A stretch of 64,000 nucleotides of DNA from CAZBSE01 sp964561115 (GTDB lineage: Bacteria; Actinomycetota; Humimicrobiia; Humimicrobiales; Humimicrobiaceae), in assembly GCA_964561115.1 (NCBI GenBank), contig CAZLOE010000003.1:11441-75440 (forward strand), read 5' to 3'. Below, piece by piece: positions 18,225-27,877 of the stretch. The position numbers were made by a program, and so were the translations under genes. Position 1 is the first letter of the stretch. Each line of letters opens with the position of its first letter. The notes under the pieces are model-generated. The model saw only the letters and a program-made list of their open reading frames with translations, was not told the origin of the DNA and did no database searches.

Positions 18225-19898
18225 CTAATCGCGTATCTCAGCTACTGCGCTGGTCCTGGAAATAGACTTGACTTCAACTTTTATTCTCTTACCTAAGTAT
18301 TTTGCCCCTTCAATAATCTGGATGACAAACCCATTGACTCTGGAAATGGCATCATTTTTATTGTAGAGGTAAGGCTCTTCTACTAATAAATCCAGCAAAT
18401 CACCGACTTTAAACGGCTTGGCAGCATCTTTGATCTCAGCGATCGAACCTTCGGCAACTACTATAAAAGAATTAAGCGGCAGTTTTGGATCACCCTGAAT
18501 ATCTATATATTTTTTAGTTATATTCTCAAGATGTTTTAAGTTCTTCCCCTTAGTTCCTATCACAAGTGATGCAATTGCGGTGTTTAATTTTACCAAAAAA
18601 CCTTTGGAATCACTTTCCCTGGCAAGCTTTCTTATTTTCCTCTCAGTTTCAAGAGTTATGGTGTCCTCAGATTTTATATATCCCGAACCTTCACAATAGG
18701 GACAGATTTTACACATAGTGTCCAGAATCCCGTCAGATACATTTTTTCTGGTCATTTCCAAAAGCCCGAATTTTGAGAATTGCGATACTTCAGTTTTAGT
18801 CCTATCGCTTTCAAGACAATTAAGAAACCTGTTAAAAACTTTATTCCTGTCCTTTTCACTCACCATATCAATGAAATCAATCACTATTATTCCCCCAATA
18901 TCTCTAAGTTTCAACTGGCTTATAATAGTCTCAGCTGCCTCAAGATTTGTTCTCAATATAGTCTGGGCCGAGCTTTTACTTGAAGTATATTTACCAGTAT
19001 TGACGTCGATTGATGTCATTGCTTCTCCATGATCTATCACTATGAATCCTCCTGATTTCAGCCATACTTTTCTCTCCAGAGCATTTTCTATGACCTCACT
19101 GACATGAAAAGCTTCAAAAAGATCTTCCTTGCCATGGTATAACATTATATTGCTGAATTTAGATCCTATAGACTTAAGATATTTGATTATCTCCCTTTTG
19201 ATCACTTTTTTATCTACATATATACTGCTGAATTCTTCCGAAAAAACATCCCTCATTATTTTTATGATAAGAGAATACTCGCTGGAAATTAATTTAGGTT
19301 TGGTCAGACCAGAAGCTCTTCTCTTGGTATGATCCCACTTCTTTCTAAGCTGCTTCAGGTCTTTTTTCAATACTGATATATCTGCTTTCCTTGCCGCAGT
19401 CCTTACAATCAGGCCACTGTCTTTATTATTTAATCCTTCTGCGATTTTTCTCAAGTCACCTCGCTCTTTATCACCAAGTCTTCTAGAAATACCTATTCCA
19501 GTATTAAACGGTGCCAGAACCAGATATCTGCCTGGTATGGATATGAAAGTAGTAAGCCGCGCTCCTTTTGTTTTCATGGGATCTTTTGTCACCTGTACCA
19601 TTACCATCTGGTTAGGCTTCAGTACATACTGTATCTTTTTGGGGATCTCTTCACCTTCATCGATATCTATATCAAGACCGACTTCATTGACATACAGAAA
19701 TGCATTTTTATCTTCTCCAATATCCACAAAAGCTGCATTCAGACTGGGTAGGACATTTTTAACCTTCCCCATATAGATATTTCCCACCAAAGATTTTTTG
19801 CTCTTTCGTTCAAAAAAGAGCTGAGTCACCTGTTTTGATTCAAGAATAGCGACTCTGGTCTCGTTTTTATCCAGACTGATTAACATTTCTTTATACAA
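18225..19898 (-). CDS. rng: Ribonuclease E/G family endoribonuclease with C-terminal TRAM-like domain
   Basis: The 557-residue single-strand-specific endoribonuclease acts in rRNA processing and mRNA decay. Order: an S1-like RNA-binding part (about 35-120; GNIYMGKVKNVLPSLNAAFV), and the RNase E/G catalytic domain with acidic metal-site segments IVIDHGEAMTSIDVN and GIIVIDFIDM. The zinc-link follows near 397 (CKICPYCEGSG). A final beta-rich module (about 495-557; GDLLDLLVEE and KVEVKSISRTSAVAEI) resembles a TRAM RNA-binding domain. The long disordered scaffold of E. coli RNase E is absent. The gene lies 99 nt upstream of rplU, as in Actinobacteria and Clostridia. Confidence 0.93.
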   Translation of the reverse strand: MYKEMLISLDKNETRVAILESKQVTQLFFERKSKKSLVGNIYMGKVKNVLPSLNAAFVDIGEDKNAFLYVNEVGLDIDIDEGEEIPKKIQYVLKPNQMVMVQVTKDPMKTKGARLTTFISIPGRYLVLAPFNTGIGISRRLGDKERGDLRKIAEGLNNKDSGLIVRTAARKADISVLKKDLKQLRKKWDHTKRRASGLTKPKLISSEYSLIIKIMRDVFSEEFSSIYVDKKVIKREIIKYLKSIGSKFSNIMLYHGKEDLFEAFHVSEVIENALERKVWLKSGGFIVIDHGEAMTSIDVNTGKYTSSKSSAQTILRTNLEAAETIISQLKLRDIGGIIVIDFIDMVSEKDRNKVFNRFLNCLESDRTKTEVSQFSKFGLLEMTRKNVSDGILDTMCKICPYCEGSGYIKSEDTITLETERKIRKLARESDSKGFLVKLNTAIASLVIGTKGKNLKHLENITKKYIDIQGDPKLPLNSFIVVAEGSIAEIKDAAKPFKVGDLLDLLVEEPYLYNKNDAISRVNGFVIQIIEGAKYLGKRIKVEVKSISRTSAVAEIRD

Positions 19899-19925
19899 TT
19901 TTGATCATTCTCCTTTGCCGGTTAC

Positions 19926-20630
19926 TTAGACTACATCCATAGGTGTTTTGAGCATATTTTCTCTCAATACAAATAATTCTTCTTTTTTTACCTCCCTGAC
20001 ACCAATCCTATAATCCTTTAACCAGCTTGTAAAATATTTATAAAAATCATTAAATTTAAAAAATTCATTATTATCTTCTTTAAAAATTTTAGCATATCCA
20101 AATAGTTTTAGAAAAAAAATATGAGATCCCGTTCTGCCCTGTTCTATTCCCAGATCATATATTGCCCGGGAGAAATCAGATTTCTTTAGATCATTTTCCA
20201 TGGTCTTATAAAATTCTTCCAAAATTCCTCTGTCAGAATAACAGGATTCAAGCCCGAAAATATAAAGACTTACTGCAACGTCATTCATAAGATTGGCTGT
20301 TTCTATAGCTGTCTTCCTGGCTTTAATTACCTGCATCTGCGACTTAAGCTGTAAATTGACCTTTTTCTTAAACCCCTGACCGCTGATATTTTCATTGATC
20401 AGTACATCCGAGTACTCAGCCAGGCTTTCTATCCCCAATGGAGTCGGAGGGCTAAAAACTATCCTTGGTTTCGGGTTATAGCCCAGGCTGTACTCAATCT
20501 TCAGCTCTGCCCTTCTCAAAGCCCGCATTATTATTCTGGTAATATCCAGATGGGATAAATATTTAAACTCATCCTTTTTATAAAATTTAAATCTTATCTT
20601 GGTCCTGCAGGCATTTCTTTGATTTATCAT
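19926..20630 (-). CDS. DUF2344 / TIGR03936 family protein (partner of a radical SAM enzyme)
   Basis: The 234-residue protein shows the family start KIRFKFYKKDEFKYLSHLD and the conserved YNPKPRIVFSPPTPLGIES segment. DUF2344 proteins occur either fused to or immediately downstream of the TIGR03960 radical SAM proteins; their role is unknown, though linkage to RNase G and ribosomal protein genes suggests RNA modification. Here it is a separate gene whose start overlaps the end of the radical SAM gene by 44 nt, so the two are surely co-translated. Confidence 0.9.
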   Translation of the reverse strand: MINQRNACRTKIRFKFYKKDEFKYLSHLDITRIIMRALRRAELKIEYSLGYNPKPRIVFSPPTPLGIESLAEYSDVLINENISGQGFKKKVNLQLKSQMQVIKARKTAIETANLMNDVAVSLYIFGLESCYSDRGILEEFYKTMENDLKKSDFSRAIYDLGIEQGRTGSHIFFLKLFGYAKIFKEDNNEFFKFNDFYKYFTSWLKDYRIGVREVKKEELFVLRENMLKTPMDVV

Positions 20631-22392
20631 ATTCTTTCAGTAAAAATTTTTTACTTACCCCTATATCTATCATATCCCAGGGTAATATTTCACTGCTTGA
20701 AAATCCTCTGGTAGTAAAAAACTCAATATCCAGTCCGGCTTTCCTGAATTCCTCTTCCCAGATATGCAGTTTGAAATGATCTGTCCAACTATCAAATTTA
20801 GATCCACTCTTCCAGGCACCTTCTATGACTTCTCCGACTCTGTCATTGCCCCTGGACAGGGCACATTCTATCATACTTTTTCCGGGTTCGGTCCAACTCA
20901 TATTTACATACCGCCTGGGGATATTTTTTAAAATGTAATCAAATTTATCTTTCAATTTTCCCATACTGTCCTGCTTTACCCACTGAAAGGGCGTAAAGGG
21001 TTTAGGGCAAAAAGCATTTATACTAACGTTGATCTTCAATCTTGACAGTTTATTTCCGGCAATCTGATTTCTTGCTACCCTGATTATCTTTTTTAGCAGC
21101 GAGATTATCTGGGTAATATCTTCATCTGTTTCAAACGGTAATCCGATCATAAAGTAAAGCTTTATCCTTTCCCAGCCTTTACTAAAAGCCATTCTTATAC
21201 AGTCAAGTATTTCATCTTCATTTAAGTTTTTATTTATTATATCCCTCATCCTCTGACTCCCGGCTTCCGGAGCAAAAGTCAAACCTGTTTTTCTACCACT
21301 CCTGATAAGCTCTATTAGTTTAGGGCTAAGACTGTCTAACCTTATAGAAGGCAGTGAAAACGATATCCTCTTTGATTTTAAAGAAGAAGCAATTTTTTCC
21401 AGCAAATATTCAATATCCCTGTAATCCGATGAAGATAATGATAAAAATGAGATCTCATCATAACCGGTACTCTTGATACCGGCAGCTGCCTGCCTGACCA
21501 GAGATTTTGCTTCTCTATTTCTCACCGGTCTGTAAATCATACCTGCCTGACAGAACCTGCAGCCCCTGCCGCAGCCCCTCATGATCTCTACTGCAAATCT
21601 ATCGTGGACTGTCTTAATATTGGGTATTACAGGATCCCGGACTATGCAGTAATTGTTCAAATCCTTTACAGACGCTTTTTTGACCTTTTTTGCCGGCTCA
21701 ACACTTTTAATCCTGCCATCCTTATAATAATGGAACCGGTAAAATTTTGGGACATATATTCCATCCAATCTGCTAATCTCTTTTAAGAACCATCCTTTAT
21801 TTCTATTTTTATCTTTGCATACTTTTACCCTTTCCAGTATAGATATGATCACTTCTTCACCATCTCCGATAACCACGAAATCCATGAATTTTGAAAGTGG
21901 CTGGGGATTTACAGCTGCAGGACCTCCGGCACAAATAAGGGGAAAGTCTTCTTTTCTTTCTTCTGATTTTATATTTATTCCGCCAAGATCAAGGATATTT
22001 AATATATTAGAATAAAGAAGCTCATGCTGGACAGTAAAACCGATAAGGTCAAAACAGTCTAAAAATATCCTGTTTTCCAATGAAAATAGTTTTACATTAC
22101 TTTCCCTGAGTTTCTTTTCGAAATCGATCCAGGGAGAAAAAACCCTTTCTGCCGTGTAATCTTTATTTTTATTTACTATGTCATATAATATCTGGACTCC
22201 CAGATTTGACATACCCACTTCATATATATCAGGAAACACAAGAGCAACAAATACCAGATCATAAAAATCGCTTATCTGATTGAACTTCTTACTTTTAGTA
22301 CCTACTTCACTGTTGACATACCTGCCGGGCTTTTCAATTCCTTTCAGAATGTTTTCCAGCAGGCTAAAATCCAATCTCTTAATTTCTTTCAT
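20587..22392 (-). CDS. TIGR03960 family B12-binding/radical SAM protein
   Basis: The 601-residue protein has an N-terminal cobalamin-binding-like domain (about 40-190; FPDIYEVGMSNLGVQILYDI, then ICAGGPAAVNPQPL). The radical SAM core has the 4Fe-4S motif CGRGCRFC near residue 277 (C-x3-C-x2-C), followed by SLSSSDYRDIE, FAPEAGSQRMRDIINKN and KLYFMIGLPFETDEDI. The substrate is unknown; the conserved position upstream of DUF2344, rng and rplU suggests tRNA or rRNA modification. All three cluster cysteines are present. Confidence 0.93.
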   Translation of the reverse strand: MKEIKRLDFSLLENILKGIEKPGRYVNSEVGTKSKKFNQISDFYDLVFVALVFPDIYEVGMSNLGVQILYDIVNKNKDYTAERVFSPWIDFEKKLRESNVKLFSLENRIFLDCFDLIGFTVQHELLYSNILNILDLGGINIKSEERKEDFPLICAGGPAAVNPQPLSKFMDFVVIGDGEEVIISILERVKVCKDKNRNKGWFLKEISRLDGIYVPKFYRFHYYKDGRIKSVEPAKKVKKASVKDLNNYCIVRDPVIPNIKTVHDRFAVEIMRGCGRGCRFCQAGMIYRPVRNREAKSLVRQAAAGIKSTGYDEISFLSLSSSDYRDIEYLLEKIASSLKSKRISFSLPSIRLDSLSPKLIELIRSGRKTGLTFAPEAGSQRMRDIINKNLNEDEILDCIRMAFSKGWERIKLYFMIGLPFETDEDITQIISLLKKIIRVARNQIAGNKLSRLKINVSINAFCPKPFTPFQWVKQDSMGKLKDKFDYILKNIPRRYVNMSWTEPGKSMIECALSRGNDRVGEVIEGAWKSGSKFDSWTDHFKLHIWEEEFRKAGLDIEFFTTRGFSSSEILPWDMIDIGVSKKFLLKEYDKSKKCLQDQDKI

Positions 22393-22418
22393 ATTTAATT
22401 ATCCTAAAGATTTATAGA

Positions 22419-23615
22419 TTATTTGAACTCTTGAAAAGCTACTTCATGGTCTTTTCTTACTTCTCTCCATAGGTAAATATTTTCTACCAGGCCAATGCCC
22501 AGCAGCAGACTTATAAGGCTGGAACCTCCGGAACTTAAAAAAGGCAGAGGAATTCCAATGACTGGCATTATACCTATAGTCATACCTATATTTATAATCA
22601 CCTGTGATAAAATTATAAGACCAACACCTGCACCCAGAAGCCTTGCAAAGCTGTCTGAAGAATTAAGGGCTATATGAAAACATCTCCATATAATAACGCC
22701 GAGGACTAATATCACCACCAGCGCTCCAATAAAACCCAGTTCTTCTCCAACGACAGAAAATATGAAATCAGTGTGGTGCTCAGGGACATAATTTAAATTT
22801 GTCTGTTTTCCTAAAAAGAGGCCTTTTCCTAAAATACCCCCGGAACCAATTGCCAGTTTGGACTGAAATAAATTATAGCCGGCACCTTCACTTGTAGCCT
22901 CAGGATTTAAAACTACTAAAATCCTGTCCAGCTGATACTGCTTTATTAATCCGTCTTTAAGGGCCAGGAAAAATCCTCCCATGGTCAATCCGGCTATTGC
23001 CAGTAAGTACAGGAAATTAGCTCCGGATAAAAATAACAGTCCTATGTACACAATAAAATAAATAAGTGCAGTGCCATAATCAGGTTCAAGTAAAACTAGT
23101 GCTATAAACACCAAAGTCACCGCAAATGAAATGACGACTTTCTTAAATGTGACCCCGTATACTTTCTCACCTTTCCACTTTGACATAACTGCAGCCAGAG
23201 ACACCACCATAAAGATTTTAGAGAACTCTGAAGGCTGGGCAGTAAAGAACTTTAGATCTATCCAGCTTTTTGACCCGTACACCTCATAACCAAAGATAAG
23301 AACAGCTACCAGTAAAAGAACACCTATAATAAAAGCAAGCCACCAGAATTTCCTGATTTTTCTGTAATTTATGAACTGCAGTGCGATAAACAGTATCATA
23401 CCGATTGCAAGTCCTATTAGCTGTTTCTTTAAATAATTCTGCGGGTCAGTCACCCCTCCCGGGAGGGTTTCTCTGGTGGCACTGTATACAATCAAAACCC
23501 CGAACGAAGATATAGCAATAACTAAGAAGAATAATACAAAGTCAAATCTTATCCTTCTTTTATTATCACTGAGGTTTCCAAAATCACTAAAGCTCTTTTT
23601 TCTTCTTTTTATCAT
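22419..23615 (-). CDS. rodA: RodA peptidoglycan glycosyltransferase (SEDS family)
   Basis: The 398-residue SEDS protein has about ten membrane helices and polymerises lipid II in the elongasome together with PBP2. Diagnostic features are the LFIALQFINYRKIRKF region, EPDYGTALIYF near 180, LFQSKLAIGSGGILGKG, YVPEHHTDFIFSVVGEELG near 280, and the C-terminal GIPLPFLSSGGSSLISLL. The catalytic Asp is contained in EPDYGTA. It follows mrdA by 13 nt; RodA rather than FtsW is chosen because of the mre/mrdA context. Confidence 0.95.
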   Translation of the reverse strand: MIKRRKKSFSDFGNLSDNKRRIRFDFVLFFLVIAISSFGVLIVYSATRETLPGGVTDPQNYLKKQLIGLAIGMILFIALQFINYRKIRKFWWLAFIIGVLLLVAVLIFGYEVYGSKSWIDLKFFTAQPSEFSKIFMVVSLAAVMSKWKGEKVYGVTFKKVVISFAVTLVFIALVLLEPDYGTALIYFIVYIGLLFLSGANFLYLLAIAGLTMGGFFLALKDGLIKQYQLDRILVVLNPEATSEGAGYNLFQSKLAIGSGGILGKGLFLGKQTNLNYVPEHHTDFIFSVVGEELGFIGALVVILVLGVIIWRCFHIALNSSDSFARLLGAGVGLIILSQVIINIGMTIGIMPVIGIPLPFLSSGGSSLISLLLGIGLVENIYLWREVRKDHEVAFQEFK

Positions 23616-23628
23616 TTATAATCACTAT

Positions 23629-25500
23629 TTATTCAATATTAAATAGATATCGGTATATTTCTTCTGCAATCGGGGCAACGTTGCTTCCGCCGGAACCTGC
23701 TTCTTCAAGCATTGCTACTATTACATATTCAGTATTCCCTACGGGAGCATAACTCGCAAACCAGGCGTAATCCTGTCTACCGTAAAACTCAGCAGTACCG
23801 GTCTTCCCTGCCATCGGTATTTCATTTAGAGGGAAACCGGTAAAAGCACCGGCAGCGGTACCTCCGGTACCGACTACCTGAACTAACCCATCTTCTATGA
23901 TTTCAAGGAAATGCTCATTAAGTTTTAAATCCTGGTTTTCAACTGTAGAATTCTCTAAAAATAAATCGCCGTAACTATCTCTTATTTCTTTAACCAGATG
24001 AGGTGTAAATTTTACACCGCGGTTGGCAATTATTAAAAAAGCCTGTGCCATTTGAAGCGGTGTTGCCAGCAGGTCCCCCTGCCCTATAGCCATATTTACA
24101 GTATCACCGGGAAACCAGACAGAGTATTCCGGCCGGGACTTAAAATAATCCTCTTTCCATTCTTTATCTGAGACCAGCCCTTGATCTTCATAAGGAAGGT
24201 CCACACCAGTTTTTTCACCAAAACCAAAAGTCCCTAAATACTGCTGAAGAAGTTCCTGGCTATTATCATATTTTTTAAAAAGTCCATAGCCCACCTGATA
24301 GAAAAATATGTCACAGGAGTTTTTAAAAGCTCCTCTTACATCAAGACTTCCATGAACCGACCAGCAGCTTTTTGGAGAATCTTCCCCCAGCCCAAGCCAC
24401 ACTCCCGAACAATTTAATTTTGTCCCTTCACTGATCACACCCTCATTTAGCCCTGCGTAACCTGTGACTATCTTTATTACCGAACCAGGTGGAAAAGCAT
24501 TGACCGCCCTGTTATTCAAGGGGTAGTAGTTTTGTGGGTCATTTAGATAATCCCAATCAGCATATGATATACCCCCTATGAATAATTCAGGTTTAAAAGT
24601 AGGGTAGCTGGCCATAGCCAGTATCTGACCATTGGCGGGATCAAGTACCACTACCGCCCCGCCCGGGACTTTATAATACTGGTCCGTATTCCTGTCTTTC
24701 TTTAACCTTGCCGCTAAAATAGACTGGTAAAGAATCTCCTCAACAGCTCTCTGCAGGTCAATATCAATTGTCAGGTATAAATCATTCCCACAAATCGGAT
24801 CAGTCTCTTCCAGAACGCTTACCGGTCTCTCTAAGGGGTCGACTTCATATATTTTCTTACCCTTCTTCCCCCTGAGCATGCTCTCATAAGTTTCTTCCAG
24901 CCCGCTAAGTCCTATCTGATCTCCTCCTTCATAATCATCCCCATATTCCTTTGACTTAAGCCTCTCCTCATCAATCTCTCCGGTATATCCCAACAGGTGT
25001 GATGCCAGAAAATCGTAATTATACTTTCTCAAATATACATCGATTACTTCAACCCCGGGCAGGCTGCTGCTGTTCTCTTTAAGATATATCAGGTCAGCTG
25101 TATCGATATCTATCTTTAAAATAACTCTATCAATATACGACAGGTTGCTTTGGTTTATTTTTTCCTTTATATCTTCCACAGACATATCCAGACAGCTGCT
25201 TAAGGTATCTATGACCTCTTCATTTTTAGAGACAATATTGGGTTCTACGGCCACTGCACTGACTGGAACACTCTCTACTAATAATTTACCGTTCCGGTCA
25301 TAAATATTTCCCCGCGGAGCTGCAATTGTTTTCTCTCTGACAATACTCTCAGAAGCCAGTTCAGCATATAATTCTCCGCCCATTACCTGCATAAAGAAAA
25401 GCCTTAATATGAGCACTATTAAAACCATTACCAGTAAATAAATTATTATTCTAAATCTTATCCTTATATTTGAACTCAAGTTCTGCACCCTCTCTTGCAC
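23629..25500 (-). CDS. mrdA: Penicillin-binding protein 2, peptidoglycan DD-transpeptidase
   Basis: The 623-residue class B PBP cross-links peptidoglycan during rod elongation. It has an N-terminal membrane helix (about 15-37), a dimerisation domain with RGNIYDRNGKLL, and a transpeptidase domain. The active-site serine lies in PPGSVIK (SxxK, near 339), the second motif is SCD (NSCDIFFYQ), and KTG is near 567 (AGKTGTAEFYG). The GTG at 25500 overlaps mreD by 50 nt; a TTG at 25479 with GAGG upstream is a possible alternative start. It pairs with the RodA encoded next to it. Confidence 0.95.
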   Translation of the reverse strand: MQERVQNLSSNIRIRFRIIIYLLVMVLIVLILRLFFMQVMGGELYAELASESIVREKTIAAPRGNIYDRNGKLLVESVPVSAVAVEPNIVSKNEEVIDTLSSCLDMSVEDIKEKINQSNLSYIDRVILKIDIDTADLIYLKENSSSLPGVEVIDVYLRKYNYDFLASHLLGYTGEIDEERLKSKEYGDDYEGGDQIGLSGLEETYESMLRGKKGKKIYEVDPLERPVSVLEETDPICGNDLYLTIDIDLQRAVEEILYQSILAARLKKDRNTDQYYKVPGGAVVVLDPANGQILAMASYPTFKPELFIGGISYADWDYLNDPQNYYPLNNRAVNAFPPGSVIKIVTGYAGLNEGVISEGTKLNCSGVWLGLGEDSPKSCWSVHGSLDVRGAFKNSCDIFFYQVGYGLFKKYDNSQELLQQYLGTFGFGEKTGVDLPYEDQGLVSDKEWKEDYFKSRPEYSVWFPGDTVNMAIGQGDLLATPLQMAQAFLIIANRGVKFTPHLVKEIRDSYGDLFLENSTVENQDLKLNEHFLEIIEDGLVQVVGTGGTAAGAFTGFPLNEIPMAGKTGTAEFYGRQDYAWFASYAPVGNTEYVIVAMLEEAGSGGSNVAPIAEEIYRYLFNIE

Positions 25501-25969
25501 CTATTTTTATAACAGGAAAGATAATAAACATCAAAATTATATTACAGACAGGCGCGGTTATCATTTCTAATCCTATCCTGAGTAAATTGCTGTTAAAATT
25601 AAACAAATAACGTATTAGACTTAAGGCCAAAACGTTTATTTCTGTGACCATAAAAACAATAAATAAATAATTTAGAAGCCTGTATCTGAATTCTTCCGTA
25701 ATAAGTCTGCTCGCAACAAAGGCACTTAAAGAATAGATGAATGCACTTATTCCTACAATATCACCTACTGCAAGATCCAGTATCAGCCCTATTACAAATC
25801 CATACAACAATCCCCAAAAAAGACCGTCAAACAGAGTGACTGCTATTACCACCACCAAAATCAGATCAAAGTTCAGGGAAAATGATTTAAAATACTCGAA
25901 AAAGACTATCTGCAGCAGTAGACAGATAATCAATATAAAGAAGTGTAATATTCTATAAAAAGTCTTCAT
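25451..25969 (-). CDS. mreD: Rod shape-determining protein MreD
   Basis: The small hydrophobic protein of 172 residues has about five membrane helices and the MreD-like segment FDGLFWGLLYGFVIGLILDL (about 48-67). MreD links MreC to the RodA-PBP2 machinery. MreD proteins are poorly conserved, so position between mreC and mrdA carries much of the evidence. It starts 17 nt after the mreC stop. Confidence 0.9.
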   Translation of the reverse strand: MKTFYRILHFFILIICLLLQIVFFEYFKSFSLNFDLILVVVIAVTLFDGLFWGLLYGFVIGLILDLAVGDIVGISAFIYSLSAFVASRLITEEFRYRLLNYLFIVFMVTEINVLALSLIRYLFNFNSNLLRIGLEMITAPVCNIILMFIIFPVIKIGAREGAELEFKYKDKI

Positions 25970-25986
25970 ATCTTATAAACGGTATT

Positions 25987-26796
25987 TTACTCCTTTATCA
26001 CCAGAACATATTCGATCTTTTTAAAATCTACAAAAGGTTCGATTTCAATTGATTTATAGGGATCACCTGCATTTTCAGAAACTTTACTTATCCGGCCTAT
26101 TAAAATCTCTCCGGGAAAATTTCCATATTCCGATGTGATCACTATATCGCCCTTAAATACCGGCTCTTCACTTAAAATATAATTAAGGCTGATCTTTCTA
26201 TCCTGGCTGCCCTGGATAACCCCAAGTTTTCTTGAAGATAAAATCCTTACGCCGATGTTAGTCTGGGGATCATTTATAAGTCTTACATTGCATGAATCAT
26301 TACCGGTCATTGCTACCACTCCTACCAGCCCGTCTTCATTGACAACTACCATCCCCTCCAGTACTCCATCACTATTACCGACATTCAAAATAACTTCTGA
26401 CTGCCAATTGTTTTCATAGTATCCTATTACTTTTGCAGGTATGGTTAGATGATCTTTTCTAAGTTCTATACCAAGCAGTTTCCTTAAGGCATCATTCTCT
26501 ACCTTAAGGTTTACATTTTTACTATATTCACTTCTGAGTTCTGAATTCTCTTCCTGGAGCTTCAGGTATTTGTCTCTTAGTTTTATATAATCCCCTATTG
26601 AATTAAAAAAACGGGTTATAGGATTAAAGAATAAAATAAGCTTTTCCTGGACCGGTTTTAAAAAATCAACAGTTTTTGCTTTTATACCCTGGACTAATTC
26701 AGACTGCCTGTAACTTACGGTAATTATTACCAGACATAAAACAATTATGATGATTAGAATAATAAAGTATTTAAATCTTCTATTTAATGCAGCCAT
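25987..26796 (-). CDS. mreC: Rod shape-determining protein MreC
   Basis: The 269-residue bitopic protein has one membrane segment (about 9-29) and a predicted coiled coil (about 70-110, rich in heptad-like E, L and N). A C-terminal beta domain contains PAKVIGYYENNW, GVLEGMVVVNEDGLVGVV and ISSRKLGV-type segments. MreC forms a periplasmic scaffold that activates PBP2-RodA. It follows mreB by 31 nt in the mreBCD operon. Confidence 0.93.
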   Translation of the reverse strand: MAALNRRFKYFIILIIIIVLCLVIITVSYRQSELVQGIKAKTVDFLKPVQEKLILFFNPITRFFNSIGDYIKLRDKYLKLQEENSELRSEYSKNVNLKVENDALRKLLGIELRKDHLTIPAKVIGYYENNWQSEVILNVGNSDGVLEGMVVVNEDGLVGVVAMTGNDSCNVRLINDPQTNIGVRILSSRKLGVIQGSQDRKISLNYILSEEPVFKGDIVITSEYGNFPGEILIGRISKVSENAGDPYKSIEIEPFVDFKKIEYVLVIKE

Positions 26797-26827
26797 GAGT
26801 AAATATATAGGTTGAATGTAAAATCAG

Positions 26828-27862
26828 TTACTTTGAATACTTCAGATATTTCTTATAAGCATTAAAATCCTCAATGCATTTGCCCGCTCCCATAGCTACT
26901 GCTGCTATAGGATCTGCAGCAAGGCGTACATCACAATGTGTCTCCCTTGCTATTCTTTCAGCTAGTCCCTTAAGAAGTGCCCCTCCTCCCGCCAGAACAA
27001 TACCTCTTTTCAATATATCTGAAGCAAGTTCCGGAGGTGTGACATCAAGTACTTCAACAATGGCATTTACGATATCATTCAATTCCTTTTCCAGTGCTTT
27101 TCTCATCTGCTGGCTGGTAACAATAATTGTCTTGGGAAGCCCGGTTACCAGATCCCTTCCGTTTATTTCCATCTTCTTCTCATCTTCAAGGGGGAAGGCA
27201 GACCCTATCTCCATTTTCACCTTTTCTGCAGTCCTCTCTCCTAAAAACAGGTTGTGCTCCTTCTTTAAATAATAGATTATAGCTTCATCCATTTCATCAC
27301 CGCCGATCCTGAGCGACTGGCTTACAATTATTGCTCCCAGAGAGATGACAGCCACTTCAGAAGTTCCACCGCCAATATCAATGATCATACTGCCGCTGGG
27401 CTTTTCAATAGGCAAATTTGTACCTATTGCCGCAGCCAGAGGTTCTTCAATTATATAAGCTGCCCTTGCACCAGCCTGTTCGGTAGTCTCAACAACCGCC
27501 TTTTTTTCAACAGGCGTAATTCCTGATGGGACACAAATGACTATCCTCGGTCTGGCAAAAGCAACATTTTTATGAACTCTTTGAATAAAATATCTGAGCA
27601 TTTTCTCTGTTATTTCAAAATCAGCGATCACTCCATCTTTTAACGGCCTGACAGCTACTATATTCTCGGGTGTCCTTCCAACCATTTTTTTAGCTTCTCT
27701 TCCAACTGCCAGCACTTTGTTAGTCTCTTTGTCAATAGCCACAATAGAAGGCTCTTCCAGGACTATTCCCTTGCCTTTTACATATATCAGAGTAGTAGCT
27801 GTCCCCAGATCGATACCCATGTCTCTACCTATGACATTCAAGAAAAAATCAAATATCGGCAT
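26828..27862 (-). CDS. mreB: Rod shape-determining protein MreB (bacterial actin)
   Basis: The 344-residue actin homologue assembles on the membrane and guides lateral wall synthesis. The ATP-binding segments are visible: phosphate-1 DMGIDLGTATTLIYVK, phosphate-2 MIIDIGGGTSEVAVIS (about 158-173) and adenosine-motif GIVLAGGGALLKGLAE (about 287-302). There is a full mreB-mreC-mreD-mrdA-rodA set, so the organism is predicted to be rod-shaped. The gene starts 15 nt after maf. Confidence 0.97.
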   Translation of the reverse strand: MPIFDFFLNVIGRDMGIDLGTATTLIYVKGKGIVLEEPSIVAIDKETNKVLAVGREAKKMVGRTPENIVAVRPLKDGVIADFEITEKMLRYFIQRVHKNVAFARPRIVICVPSGITPVEKKAVVETTEQAGARAAYIIEEPLAAAIGTNLPIEKPSGSMIIDIGGGTSEVAVISLGAIIVSQSLRIGGDEMDEAIIYYLKKEHNLFLGERTAEKVKMEIGSAFPLEDEKKMEINGRDLVTGLPKTIIVTSQQMRKALEKELNDIVNAIVEVLDVTPPELASDILKRGIVLAGGGALLKGLAERIARETHCDVRLAADPIAAVAMGAGKCIEDFNAYKKYLKYSK

Positions 27863-27877
27863 CCATAAACTCCTTAA

